Positions 10,047 to 19,700 of a DNA stretch of 64,000 bases are shown in pieces. How positions within the stretch are numbered: the first letter of the stretch is position 1; each line of letters starts with the position of its first letter. This DNA comes from Mikania micrantha (lineage: Eukaryota; Streptophyta; Magnoliopsida; Asterales; Asteraceae). The notes below the pieces were generated by a model. The model made no database searches, was not told the origin of the DNA, and saw nothing but the letters and a program-made list of their open reading frames with translations. The position numbers and the translations under genes were made by a program. The stretch lies in assembly GCA_009363875.1 (NCBI GenBank), contig CM018690.1:13237971-13301970 (forward strand). Direction: 5' to 3'.

Positions 10047-10159
10047 CAAAACATATTAAGCTCAATTCAGAAAGACCCAAACCCAAACCCAAGGATAGAG
10101 TTTCTTCTATTACCAAAACACCTAAATCTGTTATGATTTGGGTACCTGTTTCTCATTAA
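10043..10159 (+). CDS. 38-codon linker frame between gag and pol
   Basis: This frame starts at an ATG overlapping the gag stop (ATGA) and runs 38 codons in a different frame from both gag and pol. It ends in VMIWVPVSH four bases before the pol ATG. The IWVP motif normally lies just ahead of the protease in copia polyproteins, so this segment looks like part of the gag-pol junction. Either two indels displaced it from a continuous frame, or the junction is translated by reinitiation. It is too short to prove expression. Confidence 0.5.
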   Translation: MTKHIKLNSERPKPKPKDRVSSITKTPKSVMIWVPVSH

Positions 10160-10163
10160 TTGA

Positions 10164-13100
10164 ATGTATACTATGCAGGGAAAGCCAAGCAAGCTTAAAC
10201 ATGTTTGGTATGTAGATAGTGGCTGTTCCCGGCATATGACTGGGGATTTCTCTCAGTTGCATGAAGTTACACCATTCAATGGAGGTTATGTATCATTTGC
10301 TGGAGACAAGGGAGGAAGGATAAGCATGAAGGGCACGGTCACTAATGGAACTCTTAGTTTTGAAGATGTGTACTATGTTGAAGAGCTCAATCACAGTCTT
10401 CTGAGTGTTTCTCAAATCTGTGATAAGAGTTTTTCCACACACTTCACAAACAAAGAATGTCTTATTCTGAAGCCTGGCTTTGTAGTGCCTGAGAAGTGGA
10501 TTCTGATGAGAACTCCAAGGATAAACAATGCATATATTATTAATATGAACTCAGATTCATTTACAGAGAACACGTGTTTGTTCTCAAAGGCATCGGAGCA
10601 TGATTGTCTGTTATGGCATCGGCGACTGGGTCATGTAAACCTAAAGAATCTGAACAGACTCGCCAAGGGAGATCACGTCATTGGTCTACCTTCTAAAGAT
10701 TTCTCCACTATTGAGAAATGTATCGCTTGTGCTAAAGGGAAACAACACAAGAGACCTCACAAGCCTAAATTGTTCAATTCCATCTCTTCAGTTCTTCAAC
10801 TTCTTCATATGGATCTCTTCGGACCGGTTAACGTAATGAGTATCGGGAAAAAGTCATATTGTCTCGTTGTGACAGATGATTATTCCAGATTCACTTGGGT
10901 GTTCTTTCTAGCCAAGAAAGATGAAGCTCCAGAGATTTTGAAGAAGTTCATTACCTTGATTGAAAATCAGAAGAATCTAAAGGTCAAGGTGATTAGAACT
11001 GATAATGGAACTGAATTTAGAAATCAGACTCTTATAGATTTATGTGATGAAAAAGGGATAGCTAGGCAATACAGTGCAGCTAGAACGCCTCAGCAAAATG
11101 GAGTTGCTGAAAGGAGAAACAGAACGCTTATAGAAGCTGCACGAACGATGTTGTCAGAATCAAAGCTACCAATCTTTTTCTGGGCTGAAGCAGTTAACAC
11201 TGCGTGCTATGTTCAAAATAGAGCACTTCTGAACAAGCGTCATCAGAAGACTCCCTACGAGATTCTATTCAATCAGAAGCCCAAAGTTGGACACTTCAAG
11301 TCATTCGGATGTCCTTGCACTCTTCTTCATACAGAGCCTAATCATAAGTTTGATGATAAGGCAGATGAGTGTTACTTCGTGGGCTACTCGTCTGAAAGGG
11401 CAGCATACAGAGTTTATAACAAGAAAACTCGGATGATTGTGGAATCATACTACATAGATTGGCAAGAAATGAACTCTACTGATGCTGGTTCTGGTCCAAA
11501 CTGGCTGTTTGAGTATGACTCCACTTTTAAGCCCTTCAGCACTCCATCTGAGAATGCAGGAGCATCTGAGCAAGCCGATGATTTCTACAAAGGTGATGAT
11601 GTGGACTATAGAGTTGACTATGTTCCATATGATCCTAATCCTTTGACAGTTGATCCTCCTGGCATGTACAATCGTGACCCTCCAGCTCAGCCGACCCCTG
11701 TACAAGAAGTTCTCCCATCAGAACCAGACACTTCTCAGTCTGTTCAACCACTTCCAGAAGCAGATCAAGTCTCATCTTCCTCTCACCAGACCTTTGATAA
11801 TCCATTGTTCTCAGATAACATTCCTGAGGAACATTGTGTGGATCAAGTAACTGAGTCAAGTGAAAATGCTCATACCGACAACATTTCTTCCTCAAGTATA
11901 GATCAAGTGAATAATCTCAGCAACTTGCTAGACAATCTAGCTGTGGAAGAAGTGCCAACACTCAGTATAAACAAGAATCATCCAGTTGAAAATATTATTG
12001 GACCTCTCTCGGAAGGTGTTCTCACTCGAAGCAGAACCATTACAGCTCAGAACCTCTTGCCTGAAGAGACGACTACCAGAAGTCAATCAGGTCCAATTAA
12101 TTCATGTTTATACTCTTGTTTTATCTCGCAGGTTGAGCCCAAGAATGTTAAAATGGCTCTCAAAGAGTCCAGCTGGGTTGAAGCAATGCAGGAAGAACTG
12201 ATGCAGTTTCAGAAACTTAAAGTATGGAATCTGGTTCCCCTGCCCAAAGGAAAACTGCCTATAGGAACCAGATGGGTTTTCAGAAACAAAAGAGATGACT
12301 CTGGAGTCATTATCCGAAACAAAGCAAGGTTGGTGGTTCAAGGCTTTTATCAACAAGAGGGGATAGATTATGAGGAAGTCTTTGCGCCAGTAGCACGACT
12401 TGAAGCCATTCGAATTTTCTTGGCTTACGCCTCCTATATGAACTTTACGGTATATCAGATGGATGTGAAAACAGCTTTCTTATACGGAAAGGTAAAGGAA
12501 GAAATATATGTGTGCCAACCCCCTGGTTTTGAAGATTCTCAGTATCCAGAGCATGTCTACAAGTTAGACAAAGCTCTTTACGGCCTTCATCAAGCACCAC
12601 GAGCATGGTATGCTACGCTTACTGATCACCTACTCGCAAATGGATATACTCGTGGAGCTATTGATCAGACCTTGTTCGTCTGCAAAGATAAGAATGATTT
12701 AATTCTCGTTCAAATCTATGTGGATGACATCATATTTGGCTCCACCAGCTCAGCGTTGTGCAAGGAATTTGAAGGGGTAATGAAGAAGAAATTTGAGATA
12801 AGCGCGATGGGAGAAATGACCTTCTTTCTGGGTCTACAGGTAAAACAGGACTGTAAGGGTGTGCTGATTCACCAAGGAAAATACGTCACAGACATTTTGA
12901 ACAAGCTCAAAATGATGGAGTCCAAGCCGGCATCCACTCCCATGGCTACTCGTCCTATCCTGACTTCGGATTCGGAAGGTGAAGACGTTGATCAGCACCT
13001 CTATCGCTCGATGATTGGTTCTCTGATGTATCTGACTGCTAGTCGTCCAGACATCATGTTCTCAGTCTGTCAGTGTGCCAGATATCAGGCGAATCCGAAG

Positions 13101-13661
13101 GCATCTCACCTTATAGCTGTCAAGAGAATCTTTCGGTACCTGGTCGGGAAACCTAAGCTTGGTCTTTCGTATCCAAAGAACTCTAAGTTTCAATTATTTG
13201 CATACTCAGACAGTGACTTTGGTGGATGTAACCTGGATAGGAAGTCAACCACTGGTGGGTGTCAGTACCTGGGAGATCGCCTTGTTTCATGGCAATGCAA
13301 GAAGCAAACAACCGTATCCACATCCACTGCAGAAGCCGAATATGTTGCTGCTTCCAGTTGCTGCTCTCAGGTTATCTGGATGCAACAACAACTCCTCGAT
13401 TACGGTTTGAACTTTCTTGACTCTCCTATTTATTGTGACAATGAAGCAGCCCTACAAATCGTCAAGAATCCGGTACAACATTCCAAAACTAAACATATTG
13501 ACATCCGGATTCACTTCATCCGTGACTGTTTCGAACGTAAACTGATTCATCTTGAAAAGGTCCACACTGATAACAATCTAGCGGACCTTTTCACAAAACC
13601 GTTCGATACAGCACGCTTCCATCACTTGCTTGCCTCTCTCAAATTAATAAGTTTTAATTAA
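10164..13661 (+). CDS. pol: Copia Pol polyprotein: protease, integrase, RT, RNase H
   Basis: An intact 1165-residue frame. Visible in order: an aspartic protease with VDSGCSRHMTGD (about residues 17-28); the pre-integrase HHCC finger (LLWHRRLGHVN to CIACAKGK, about 150-195); an integrase core with HMDLFGP (about 216), RTDNGTEF (about 277) and NGVAERRNRT (about 312) supplying D, D and E; reverse transcriptase with QMDVKTAFL and catalytic YVDDIIFG (about 852); and RNase H with YSDSDFGG (about 1014), STAEAEY and YCDNEAAL (about 1090). Integrase before RT defines Ty1/copia. All key catalytic residues are present, so this copy could supply Pol. The frame equals that of gag but is separated from it by stops and the 10043-10159 linker. 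Confidence 0.95.
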   Translation: MYTMQGKPSKLKHVWYVDSGCSRHMTGDFSQLHEVTPFNGGYVSFAGDKGGRISMKGTVTNGTLSFEDVYYVEELNHSLLSVSQICDKSFSTHFTNKECLILKPGFVVPEKWILMRTPRINNAYIINMNSDSFTENTCLFSKASEHDCLLWHRRLGHVNLKNLNRLAKGDHVIGLPSKDFSTIEKCIACAKGKQHKRPHKPKLFNSISSVLQLLHMDLFGPVNVMSIGKKSYCLVVTDDYSRFTWVFFLAKKDEAPEILKKFITLIENQKNLKVKVIRTDNGTEFRNQTLIDLCDEKGIARQYSAARTPQQNGVAERRNRTLIEAARTMLSESKLPIFFWAEAVNTACYVQNRALLNKRHQKTPYEILFNQKPKVGHFKSFGCPCTLLHTEPNHKFDDKADECYFVGYSSERAAYRVYNKKTRMIVESYYIDWQEMNSTDAGSGPNWLFEYDSTFKPFSTPSENAGASEQADDFYKGDDVDYRVDYVPYDPNPLTVDPPGMYNRDPPAQPTPVQEVLPSEPDTSQSVQPLPEADQVSSSSHQTFDNPLFSDNIPEEHCVDQVTESSENAHTDNISSSSIDQVNNLSNLLDNLAVEEVPTLSINKNHPVENIIGPLSEGVLTRSRTITAQNLLPEETTTRSQSGPINSCLYSCFISQVEPKNVKMALKESSWVEAMQEELMQFQKLKVWNLVPLPKGKLPIGTRWVFRNKRDDSGVIIRNKARLVVQGFYQQEGIDYEEVFAPVARLEAIRIFLAYASYMNFTVYQMDVKTAFLYGKVKEEIYVCQPPGFEDSQYPEHVYKLDKALYGLHQAPRAWYATLTDHLLANGYTRGAIDQTLFVCKDKNDLILVQIYVDDIIFGSTSSALCKEFEGVMKKKFEISAMGEMTFFLGLQVKQDCKGVLIHQGKYVTDILNKLKMMESKPASTPMATRPILTSDSEGEDVDQHLYRSMIGSLMYLTASRPDIMFSVCQCARYQANPKASHLIAVKRIFRYLVGKPKLGLSYPKNSKFQLFAYSDSDFGGCNLDRKSTTGGCQYLGDRLVSWQCKKQTTVSTSTAEAEYVAASSCCSQVIWMQQQLLDYGLNFLDSPIYCDNEAALQIVKNPVQHSKTKHIDIRIHFIRDCFERKLIHLEKVHTDNNLADLFTKPFDTARFHHLLASLKLISFN

Positions 13662-14890
13662 AAGCATTTTTGTAATTACATTAAAATTTGTGTCTTACTC
13701 AGTTCACAAATTTAGGGGGAGAAAATTTACAAAACAACAAAAAGATTTTTCAGTCTTTGCAGTCTTTGAGTCAAAATTTACAAAACAACAAAAAGATTTT
13801 CGGTCTTTGAGTCAGTCTAAAATAATCTATAAGTTTAGGGGGAGTTAGGTTTTTGAAATCCTAAGAAAAGGAGATTCTGCTTCATGTAATTCAAAGAAAA
13901 TTTCAAAAATAAAAAAAAAAAAAAATTTTTTTTTTTACTTTTAACTTTACAAAAAACTTAAGAAAATACAAAAAGATTTTATTTGGACGAGCAATGTGAA
14001 TCGATCAAATAGGGAAGTGAAATAATCTCTAAGAATCAGAATTTCACTATCTTATTATGATTTCAAAAGGAATCACAACCTTGAATATCTATTCTATGCT
14101 AAGAGGTTGAAATAAGTTTTTCAAAACTTAAACAATCAGACTTGATCAAACTTAAAATACATATAAATAGATAAATAAGTGTGAAATCATGATCATTAGA
14201 TAACTAGAAATATGTGACAACTATTTGACTTCTAGCTTAAATCCTTTAATCAAAACGAGATTGTGTTTCTATAAACTTGAAATTGTGTTTGAAAAACTCG
14301 GGTATTTCCTATGTTTTGTGCAAACAAAGAGCGGGAAATACCTACTGAAGCATTCTATGTTTTGCGTAAGCAAAGACCTGAATGTGCGACGTTAAGACCA
14401 ATGTGTCTGCAGATCAATAAATAAAAGATGCCAATGAGCACAAGATGATAGAACCCCTTCTTGTTCTTGATTCCAATCTAATGGATCTGTTCTTTTCTTT
14501 TCTCATCTTAAAACTCTGTCAAAATGATTTTAAGTTCGTTGAAACACAATCAAAGTTTAAAACAAAGGATTTAACAAGACTGATAGGTTGCATATTAATC
14601 TAGTATTACAATCTAATTGATCACAAATTTCCCATAAGATATTTTCAGAAAAACTTGATCATATAACTGATTTTTTTAAGAGATGGATTAACGAGTGGAA
14701 ATCATTGGTAGGAAATAGCTATTTAAAGGTTGTGCTTCGCTAAGAAATTAACTAAGATAGTTAAAATTTTGATAACAGATTTGATCCCACAAATTTGACC
14801 CGACTAAACTTAAACTTGTCATATTTTATTTTATTTTATTTTATTTTATTTTAGAAAAGTTAGAATTTTAAATCGAAATAAGAAAATAAG
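13662..14890 (+). other. Spacer between pol and third ORF, with internal polypurine-like tracts
   Basis: Non-coding. It has AGGGGGAG tracts at 13714-13721 and 13837-13844, resembling the true polypurine tract at 18399. A TTTAC-AAAACAACAAAAAGATTTT segment recurs around 13727 and 13775. There is an A/T homopolymer run at about 13912-13936, a repeated TCTATGTTTTG-G-AA-CAAAGA phrase (about 14310, 14352) and a (TTTTA)n run at 14824-14852. Multiple polypurine motifs downstream of pol are known in Sireviruses. Confidence 0.6.
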
Positions 14891-15545
14891 TGTGTGTAAT
14901 CGAAATCTAGTACACGAAAATTGCATACTCGAAATGTCCCTATAAATAGTCCAACAACATTTAATTTCGAGTATCATTTGTTTCGTGTACAGACTTCTCC
15001 ATTTCGAGTACAGATTTCTTGCTCTGAGGCGATTTCGATTTCTAGACCCGATTTCAAACTTCTACTCCGGCCATCTTATAGATCATCATTAGGCGACCCT
15101 AGGTATAGAATTTTATCAAATTTTGACCGTGCATTCGAAAGTTATGGTTAAAATTGAGTTTCGAATACGCAACTTTCGAATACAGGAAGCTTTTGGTCAA
15201 ATTAACCAAGAAATACTTGAAATTGGAAGGCAATCTGTAAATATGTTATTCGCCTCTCAATTCCGAGTATATTGAACCTGGTTAGAAATTCTAAGGAGCC
15301 AAAATGTTAAACTTTTCAAAGAATATTGAGTACACGAAAATAAAAACTTTCGAGTACAGGATTTCGTGTACAGTCTGGATTTCGTGTACAACCTGAATTT
15401 CGTGTACAGGTTATACTTCGTGTACACATCACATTTCGTGTACATCAAGTATTTCGTGTACATCTTTATTTTCGTGTTCTCGAAACTTAGAAACTTTTAA
15501 CAAATCAGAGTTCGTGTACACCATGGTCTTCGTGTACGTCAAGAC
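14891..15545 (+). repeat. TTCG(A/T)GTACA motif array ahead of the third ORF
   Basis: More than a dozen copies of TTCGTGTACA, TTCGAGTACA and variants, densest at 15330-15540, lie directly upstream of the third ORF. The motif matches the array in the 5' leader and in the LTR. Short frames reading through it (for example 15257-15463 on the minus strand) are products of the repeat. Confidence 0.7.
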
Positions 15546-15595
15546 TTAGAAAATTTTTCTTGAAGTTAAACTAACTTAATCAGTTTTAGTTTCAG

Positions 15596-17710
15596 ATGGC
15601 AGACTTACGGTTCGTGCATGATCACAACATGACAGCATTTCTTGGGGAACCTCCAGCCAAACACTCAGAGTTCAAGAGTATGGTGGATGGACTGATTTTG
15701 TCACCCATCAACTATGCCATTATGGAGTATCCGCCCATTATGACCGACTTTGTTAGGAGCTTCTGGAGCACCGTGGAAGAAAGTGTCGATGCAGATGGAA
15801 ACATCACTATCGTTGGAAAGATCCAGGGTCACCCCATCATCATTTCGGAGCAGATTATCAGAGAATGTCTGCAGTTCGGAGACAAAGATTCTGACCCAGT
15901 TGAGCTTGATCAAGCGTTGGTGAACCGAACTGTCTTTCAAATGGGACATGAAGGCGCATATCCACCCACTGAGAAGAAGCTACTGCATTCATATTGGAGA
16001 TATCTGGCTCACGTAGTGACACAGTGTCTCTCTGGACGGAAGGGTGGATACGATGTGCTGAACCAGACTCTTAGTTCCTGTCTGGTGGCCTTAGCACTTG
16101 GAATGGATTTCAACTACTCCAAGATGATCTTCAACGACATGTACGCAAATATCAAGGGACGAAGAAAGGAACGTTTCTTGGCATTCCCTCGATTTGTGCA
16201 GATCATCATCAACAAGAAGTATCCATCTTTGACTCCCACTCTTGGTACTTTGGAGATCAAGAGAATGCGCGATGATATTTTCGGATACATGAAGATGAAT
16301 AAACGTGGGAAGAAGCAATATGTTGGTCAAAGGCCTCTGATAAAGTTTGGACGTTTTGTAGGGGATGAGAATGTTGTGGAGGATCAAGGCACTCCAGTTG
16401 CCTTTGTGGCTGAGGAGCATGACATTCAGGCTACAAGTTCCAAAGCTAAAGCAAGTAAAGCTACAAAAGTTGCATCTGATGTTTCCTCTTCTTCATCAAG
16501 TGAAGATTTCATCCCAGAGGGGCCACCTCTCACAAGGCAAGAAAGGGAAGACGTTCAAGATGTTGATTATACTCCCACACCCGAGTCCTCGCCAAAGAAG
16601 AAAAGGCAAAAGACGATGGCCCGAAAGGCAAAAGACCCAAGACTTCAGTCTATTCTCTCAAGCTTGTCCTTCTCCTCTGCTACTGCTGTCATGACCCAGG
16701 CATCTGTTAAACCCACTCTTGTCAACAAACCACCCTCACCACCTCACATCACCAAACCACCATCACCACCTCATGTCACATTACCACCATCACCACCACA
16801 TGTCACACTACCACCCTCACCACCACCTGTCACAAAACCACCATCGCCCTCACCTGTCACTCAACCACCTCCATCACCTCAACCCTCTCAACCCATTAAG
16901 CCACAACAACACAAACCTACACCCAAACCTTCAAAAACCAAACTCATCATCCGAGTTCCCTCCACACGCCCATCCGTGACCATTCCGCCTCAAACCAAAA
17001 CCAAAACCAAGACCAAATCACCTCCACCTCAGTCCGGAAGCAGCAAAGGAAAATCTCCTTTGCATTCCGACTCACCATACGAGCCTGTGCAGGTGCCTGT
17101 GGATCTCATTGGACTTCAGGAGCGAGTCTATCAGTTAGAGAAAGATGCGGAGATAAAAGACAAAATGATCATGAACCTGCGTGAAGGGAAGATCAAGATA
17201 TGTTCTCATCTGAACAAGTGCAGAGGAAAGGTCAAGGCTCATGAAAAATTCATCAGAATTCTTTTATTAGAGAACCACAAGATGCAGAGGGATATCAAAC
17301 GACTCAAAGGAGAAGAAGTCTCCGAGTCTGAAGATGAAGTCATGGATGTCAGTGATGATAGTGACGACAGTGATTATGATGATAATGATGAACAAGATCA
17401 AAAGAAAGAAAAAGATGAAAAGAAGGACAAGGATGATAAAGATGATCAAGGCGACAAAGATGATAAAGATGGAGATGACAAAGATAAAGACCAAGGTCCT
17501 CCTGATGACAAAGATCAAGGTGGAGACTCTGGGAATCCATCATCTTCAGAAAGGCCTTCTGGTCTGTATGATGATCTATTTGGAGACATTCCAGATGACA
17601 TCCTTTTTGGTGATTGTGTACAGCCAGACGAGACTACAGGAGCCGGACTTGACAGCTTGGTTCAAAGAGATGGGCGACCAGCATCCAGAGCATACCTTCA
17701 TTTCCGATGA
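15596..17710 (+). CDS. Copia third ORF (Sirevirus 'env-like' position), N-terminal part
   Basis: A 704-codon frame of unknown function in the position where Sireviruses carry an extra, so-called envelope-like ORF. The start MADLRFVHDHNMTAFLG at 15596 is the first ATG after the motif array. Residues 1 to about 230 form a conserved-looking globular region. Then come a serine-rich linker, a proline-rich stretch built of PPSPP(H/P)VT repeats (about 375-425), a probable coiled coil (about 510-590) and a highly acidic Asp/Lys tail (about 595-660). I see no signal peptide or obvious membrane segment, so an envelope role is not supported by this sequence. The frame appears to be lost between about 17640 and 17690, where the sequel continues one base over. 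Confidence 0.85.
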   Translation: MADLRFVHDHNMTAFLGEPPAKHSEFKSMVDGLILSPINYAIMEYPPIMTDFVRSFWSTVEESVDADGNITIVGKIQGHPIIISEQIIRECLQFGDKDSDPVELDQALVNRTVFQMGHEGAYPPTEKKLLHSYWRYLAHVVTQCLSGRKGGYDVLNQTLSSCLVALALGMDFNYSKMIFNDMYANIKGRRKERFLAFPRFVQIIINKKYPSLTPTLGTLEIKRMRDDIFGYMKMNKRGKKQYVGQRPLIKFGRFVGDENVVEDQGTPVAFVAEEHDIQATSSKAKASKATKVASDVSSSSSSEDFIPEGPPLTRQEREDVQDVDYTPTPESSPKKKRQKTMARKAKDPRLQSILSSLSFSSATAVMTQASVKPTLVNKPPSPPHITKPPSPPHVTLPPSPPHVTLPPSPPPVTKPPSPSPVTQPPPSPQPSQPIKPQQHKPTPKPSKTKLIIRVPSTRPSVTIPPQTKTKTKTKSPPPQSGSSKGKSPLHSDSPYEPVQVPVDLIGLQERVYQLEKDAEIKDKMIMNLREGKIKICSHLNKCRGKVKAHEKFIRILLLENHKMQRDIKRLKGEEVSESEDEVMDVSDDSDDSDYDDNDEQDQKKEKDEKKDKDDKDDQGDKDDKDGDDKDKDQGPPDDKDQGGDSGNPSSSERPSGLYDDLFGDIPDDILFGDCVQPDETTGAGLDSLVQRDGRPASRAYLHFR

Positions 17711-18386
17711 CAGAAACGTATTTGCAGTTCGCAATGATAGATCAAATGTATGCTGCTGGATGTACGACAAACAAAGAGATATCTACTTGGTGAAACGGAT
17801 GAGTGGAAAGGTCGAGTTCTACAAGAAGCCAAGAGATTTTTGTTCGTTGCCCAAAGTAGACATCAGAAGCATTGACAAGGCTATGTTCTTCAACCCGTTT
17901 AAGGACTCACAGGCTGATTTGTTCGCAAAGTTTATCAAAGATCAGTGTGAGAAGAATTTCCCTATGATGCGCACGGCAAAGGGACGACGTTTTGTCTCTT
18001 CGTGCATCATAGATCCAAAGACAAAGAAGCCTTGGGTGTACTATAAGTACCCTCCTCCTCATGTAAAGCAAGCAGTCCCCGTCTCGCCAAGAGTTCCTGA
18101 TAACTCTTTGGCTAAATTTCTATCTTGGTATTTTGATGATCTGAACCTTGCTGCAGTCATTCTTAGGAATATGGACGATATTGATGACATCGACATGATT
18201 CTTGACCCTATGGATCTTCTGAAGTATGGTAAGGATGACATGATGAAGCTGCACAACTCTCCTATACGAGTATATTCCGGAAATGATGAGCTGGCTAAGC
18301 CATTTACACGAGTTGTTGCTTATGCCATGAAGCTGAAGCTGTATGCTGGAGCAGGGCCACACAGTGTTACTCTTCCTATCGGATGA
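17661..18386 (+). CDS. Copia third ORF, C-terminal part (after frameshift)
   Basis: The continuation of the preceding ORF in the +1 frame, about 240 residues from WFKEMGDQHPEHTF to the stop at 18386. An open frame begins upstream at 17334, but the part before about 17640 is an alternative reading of the acidic repeat. This half is not repetitive, is rich in aromatic and hydrophobic residues, and ends 12 bases before the polypurine tract. It is probably a second folded domain. A single-base indel in this copy, a sequencing error or programmed frameshifting would each explain the break; an indel is simplest. Function unknown. Confidence 0.75.
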   Translation, partial: FKEMGDQHPEHTFISDDRNVFAVRNDRSNVCCWMYDKQRDIYLVKRMSGKVEFYKKPRDFCSLPKVDIRSIDKAMFFNPFKDSQADLFAKFIKDQCEKNFPMMRTAKGRRFVSSCIIDPKTKKPWVYYKYPPPHVKQAVPVSPRVPDNSLAKFLSWYFDDLNLAAVILRNMDDIDDIDMILDPMDLLKYGKDDMMKLHNSPIRVYSGNDELAKPFTRVVAYAMKLKLYAGAGPHSVTLPIG

Positions 18387-18398
18387 CTTCGCCAGTCT

Positions 18399-18406
18399 AG
18401 GGGGAG
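18399..18406 (+). promoter_or_regulatory. Copia polypurine tract
   Basis: AGGGGGAG, two bases before the 3' LTR (18409), is the primer for plus-strand synthesis. Near-identical tracts occur at 13714 and 13837. Confidence 0.85.
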
Positions 18407-18408
18407 TT

Positions 18409-18774
18409 TGTAGAGCCCGCCAAACGATGAAGACTGACAAAGTCAACCCGGAAGAGTCAAAGTTTTTGGATAATTTTGTGTACAGCTTTTCGAGTACACG
18501 AAGTTATCGTGTACTCAAACCTTTTGTATCTAGATTTCGTGTACACCTAGGCCTAGTATAAATAGACGTATTTTGTACAGGTTTAGGTTGGAATCCCGAG
18601 GCATACGCTCTCTAGACGTATTGAGGCGCTTGTACTCGAAGTTTTGCAATATTTATAAAGTTTGCATTTTTCTACTTGCTTTCGTGTTTCTAACTTGGAT
18701 TCCGCACTCGTTAGAGATCATTGATGATGTTTACAGAGATAAAGTTTGGATCTTGATCAGTTTGAGGACCTACA
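18409..18774 (+). repeat. Copia 3' LTR
   Basis: 366 bp, collinear with 6590-6955 without indels and with three substitutions. It is followed directly by the second TATTA target copy and the rest of the interrupted Gypsy-1 LTR. Confidence 0.95.
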
Positions 18775-19283
18775 TATTATTTTATTAACTTTAATATTAT
18801 TATTTCCAATCCATAACCCGCTAAACCCAAGTCACTGACACATCCATGATAGACCGAAATATGCATATGTATAGGGCATATGCAAAGGTAGATCGCAACC
18901 TCCCCTATATGGTTCGTGGCCATCTATATGGTTCGGGCATATGCAGAGGTAGACCGTCCCACCGCTATTTCGATAAACCATGACCATGTGTCCTTGACTA
19001 TGTTTAGCAACCAGCGCATGAACAACCCCCAGTTCCTTTCCATTCCAAACCAGTAATCCATATCATCTGAAATGAGACTGCGATAAACTCTCTGGTTCTG
19101 TTTAGTTGAGTTTCAACTAAACTTCCTATGGTTTACGCGTATAATATGTTCTAAACATGTATACCGGTAACAGTGATAATTATCAAATGATAATAATAAT
19201 TCATCATTAATAATAATAAATCTCAGATCGTAACAGTACAATCGTTCGGATGTACGGACGACCGGAAGTACAGTGATGTTACT
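18775..19283 (-). repeat. Gypsy-1 3' LTR, second segment
   Basis: Continues the LTR interrupted at 6589 and matches 28392-28858 of the right LTR. It ends GATGTTACT where the right LTR ends GATGTTACA, so the terminal base has mutated. It carries a copy of the stem module (about 18836-18980) that is disrupted by a patch of other LTR sequence at about 18908-18952. Confidence 0.92.
18908..18952. repeat. Ectopic patch of LTR array sequence
   Basis: Bases 18911-18935 are identical to 5351-5375 of the same LTR, in the GGTTCG array. They are followed by a second copy of GGGCATATGCAGAGGTAGA. The right LTR lacks the insert at the matching place (about 28526). Template switching during reverse transcription or gene conversion would explain it. 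Confidence 0.75.
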
Positions 19284-19294
19284 GTCTCCCCTAG
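19284..19294 (-). promoter_or_regulatory. Gypsy-1 polypurine tract
   Basis: On the minus strand CTAGGGGAGAC lies directly before the 3' LTR start. It fits the plus-strand primer of an LTR element. Confidence 0.7.
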
Positions 19295-19317
19295 TTAAGG
19301 GAATTTCGTCCCGAAAT

Positions 19318-19700
19318 TCAACTTGGAGTGACCGTTGTAAATAAATATGGGTACTTAAGCTTCATCTGATCTTCCTGTTCCCAAGTGTATTCTGGACCCC
19401 GCTTCGATTCCCAACGTACTTTGACAATTGGAATTCTACTGCGTTTGAGCTTTTTAACCTCACGATCCATTATCTCCACTGGTCTTTCAACAAAGTGCAT
19501 GGTATCATCGATGCGAATGTCATCGAGTGGTACCTGAAGATCCTGATCAGCTAAGCACTTTCTTAAACTGGACACGTGAAACGTTGGGTGCACGTTACTA
19601 AGTTCAGTAGGAAATTTCAACTTGTAAGCAACTTCCTGATCCGTTCAAGGATCTTAAAAGGGCCAACATATCGTGGAGCAAGCTTACCTTTCTTCCCGAA
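19318..19700 (-). pseudogene. Gypsy-1 integrase C-terminus and chromodomain-like tail
   Basis: The frame 19620-19318 gives about 100 residues with NVHPTFHVSSLRKCL, then an IPIVKVRWESKRGPEYTWE segment and a final YPYLF. That is the usual integrase C-terminal and chromodomain-like end of plant chromovirus-type Pol. It belongs to the integrase read from 21203 but is cut off by a TGA codon at about 19701 and by a one-base loss near 19640, where ERI-R-KLLTS replaces the expected path into the tail. Such tails are thought to steer integration to particular chromatin. Confidence 0.85.

Larger units (their letters stand above)
6590..18774 (+). mobile_element. Sirevirus-type Ty1/copia retrotransposon, full length
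   Basis: A 12,185-bp element flanked by a perfect 5-bp target duplication TATTA (6585-6589, 18775-18779). Its 366-bp LTRs run TGTAGAG...CCTACA and differ at three positions (for example 6658 region C against T). Order: LTR, iMet primer-binding site, TTCGAGTACA-rich leader, 871-codon gag, pol with protease-integrase-RT-RNase H in the copia order, a long spacer, a third ORF, polypurine tract, LTR. Very long gag plus a third ORF after pol is the hallmark of Sireviruses. It sits inside the Gypsy-1 3' LTR and is therefore younger than Gypsy-1. The third ORF carries a frameshift, and gag and pol are separated by frame changes. Confidence 0.95.

Noticed and set aside
16365..16979. Plus-strand frames rich in His, Pro and Ser inside the third ORF
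   Set aside because: They are out-of-frame readings of the PPSPP repeat region.
15596..17710. Calling the third ORF a true envelope gene
   Set aside because: No signal peptide, membrane segment or fusion-like feature is visible; only the position matches.
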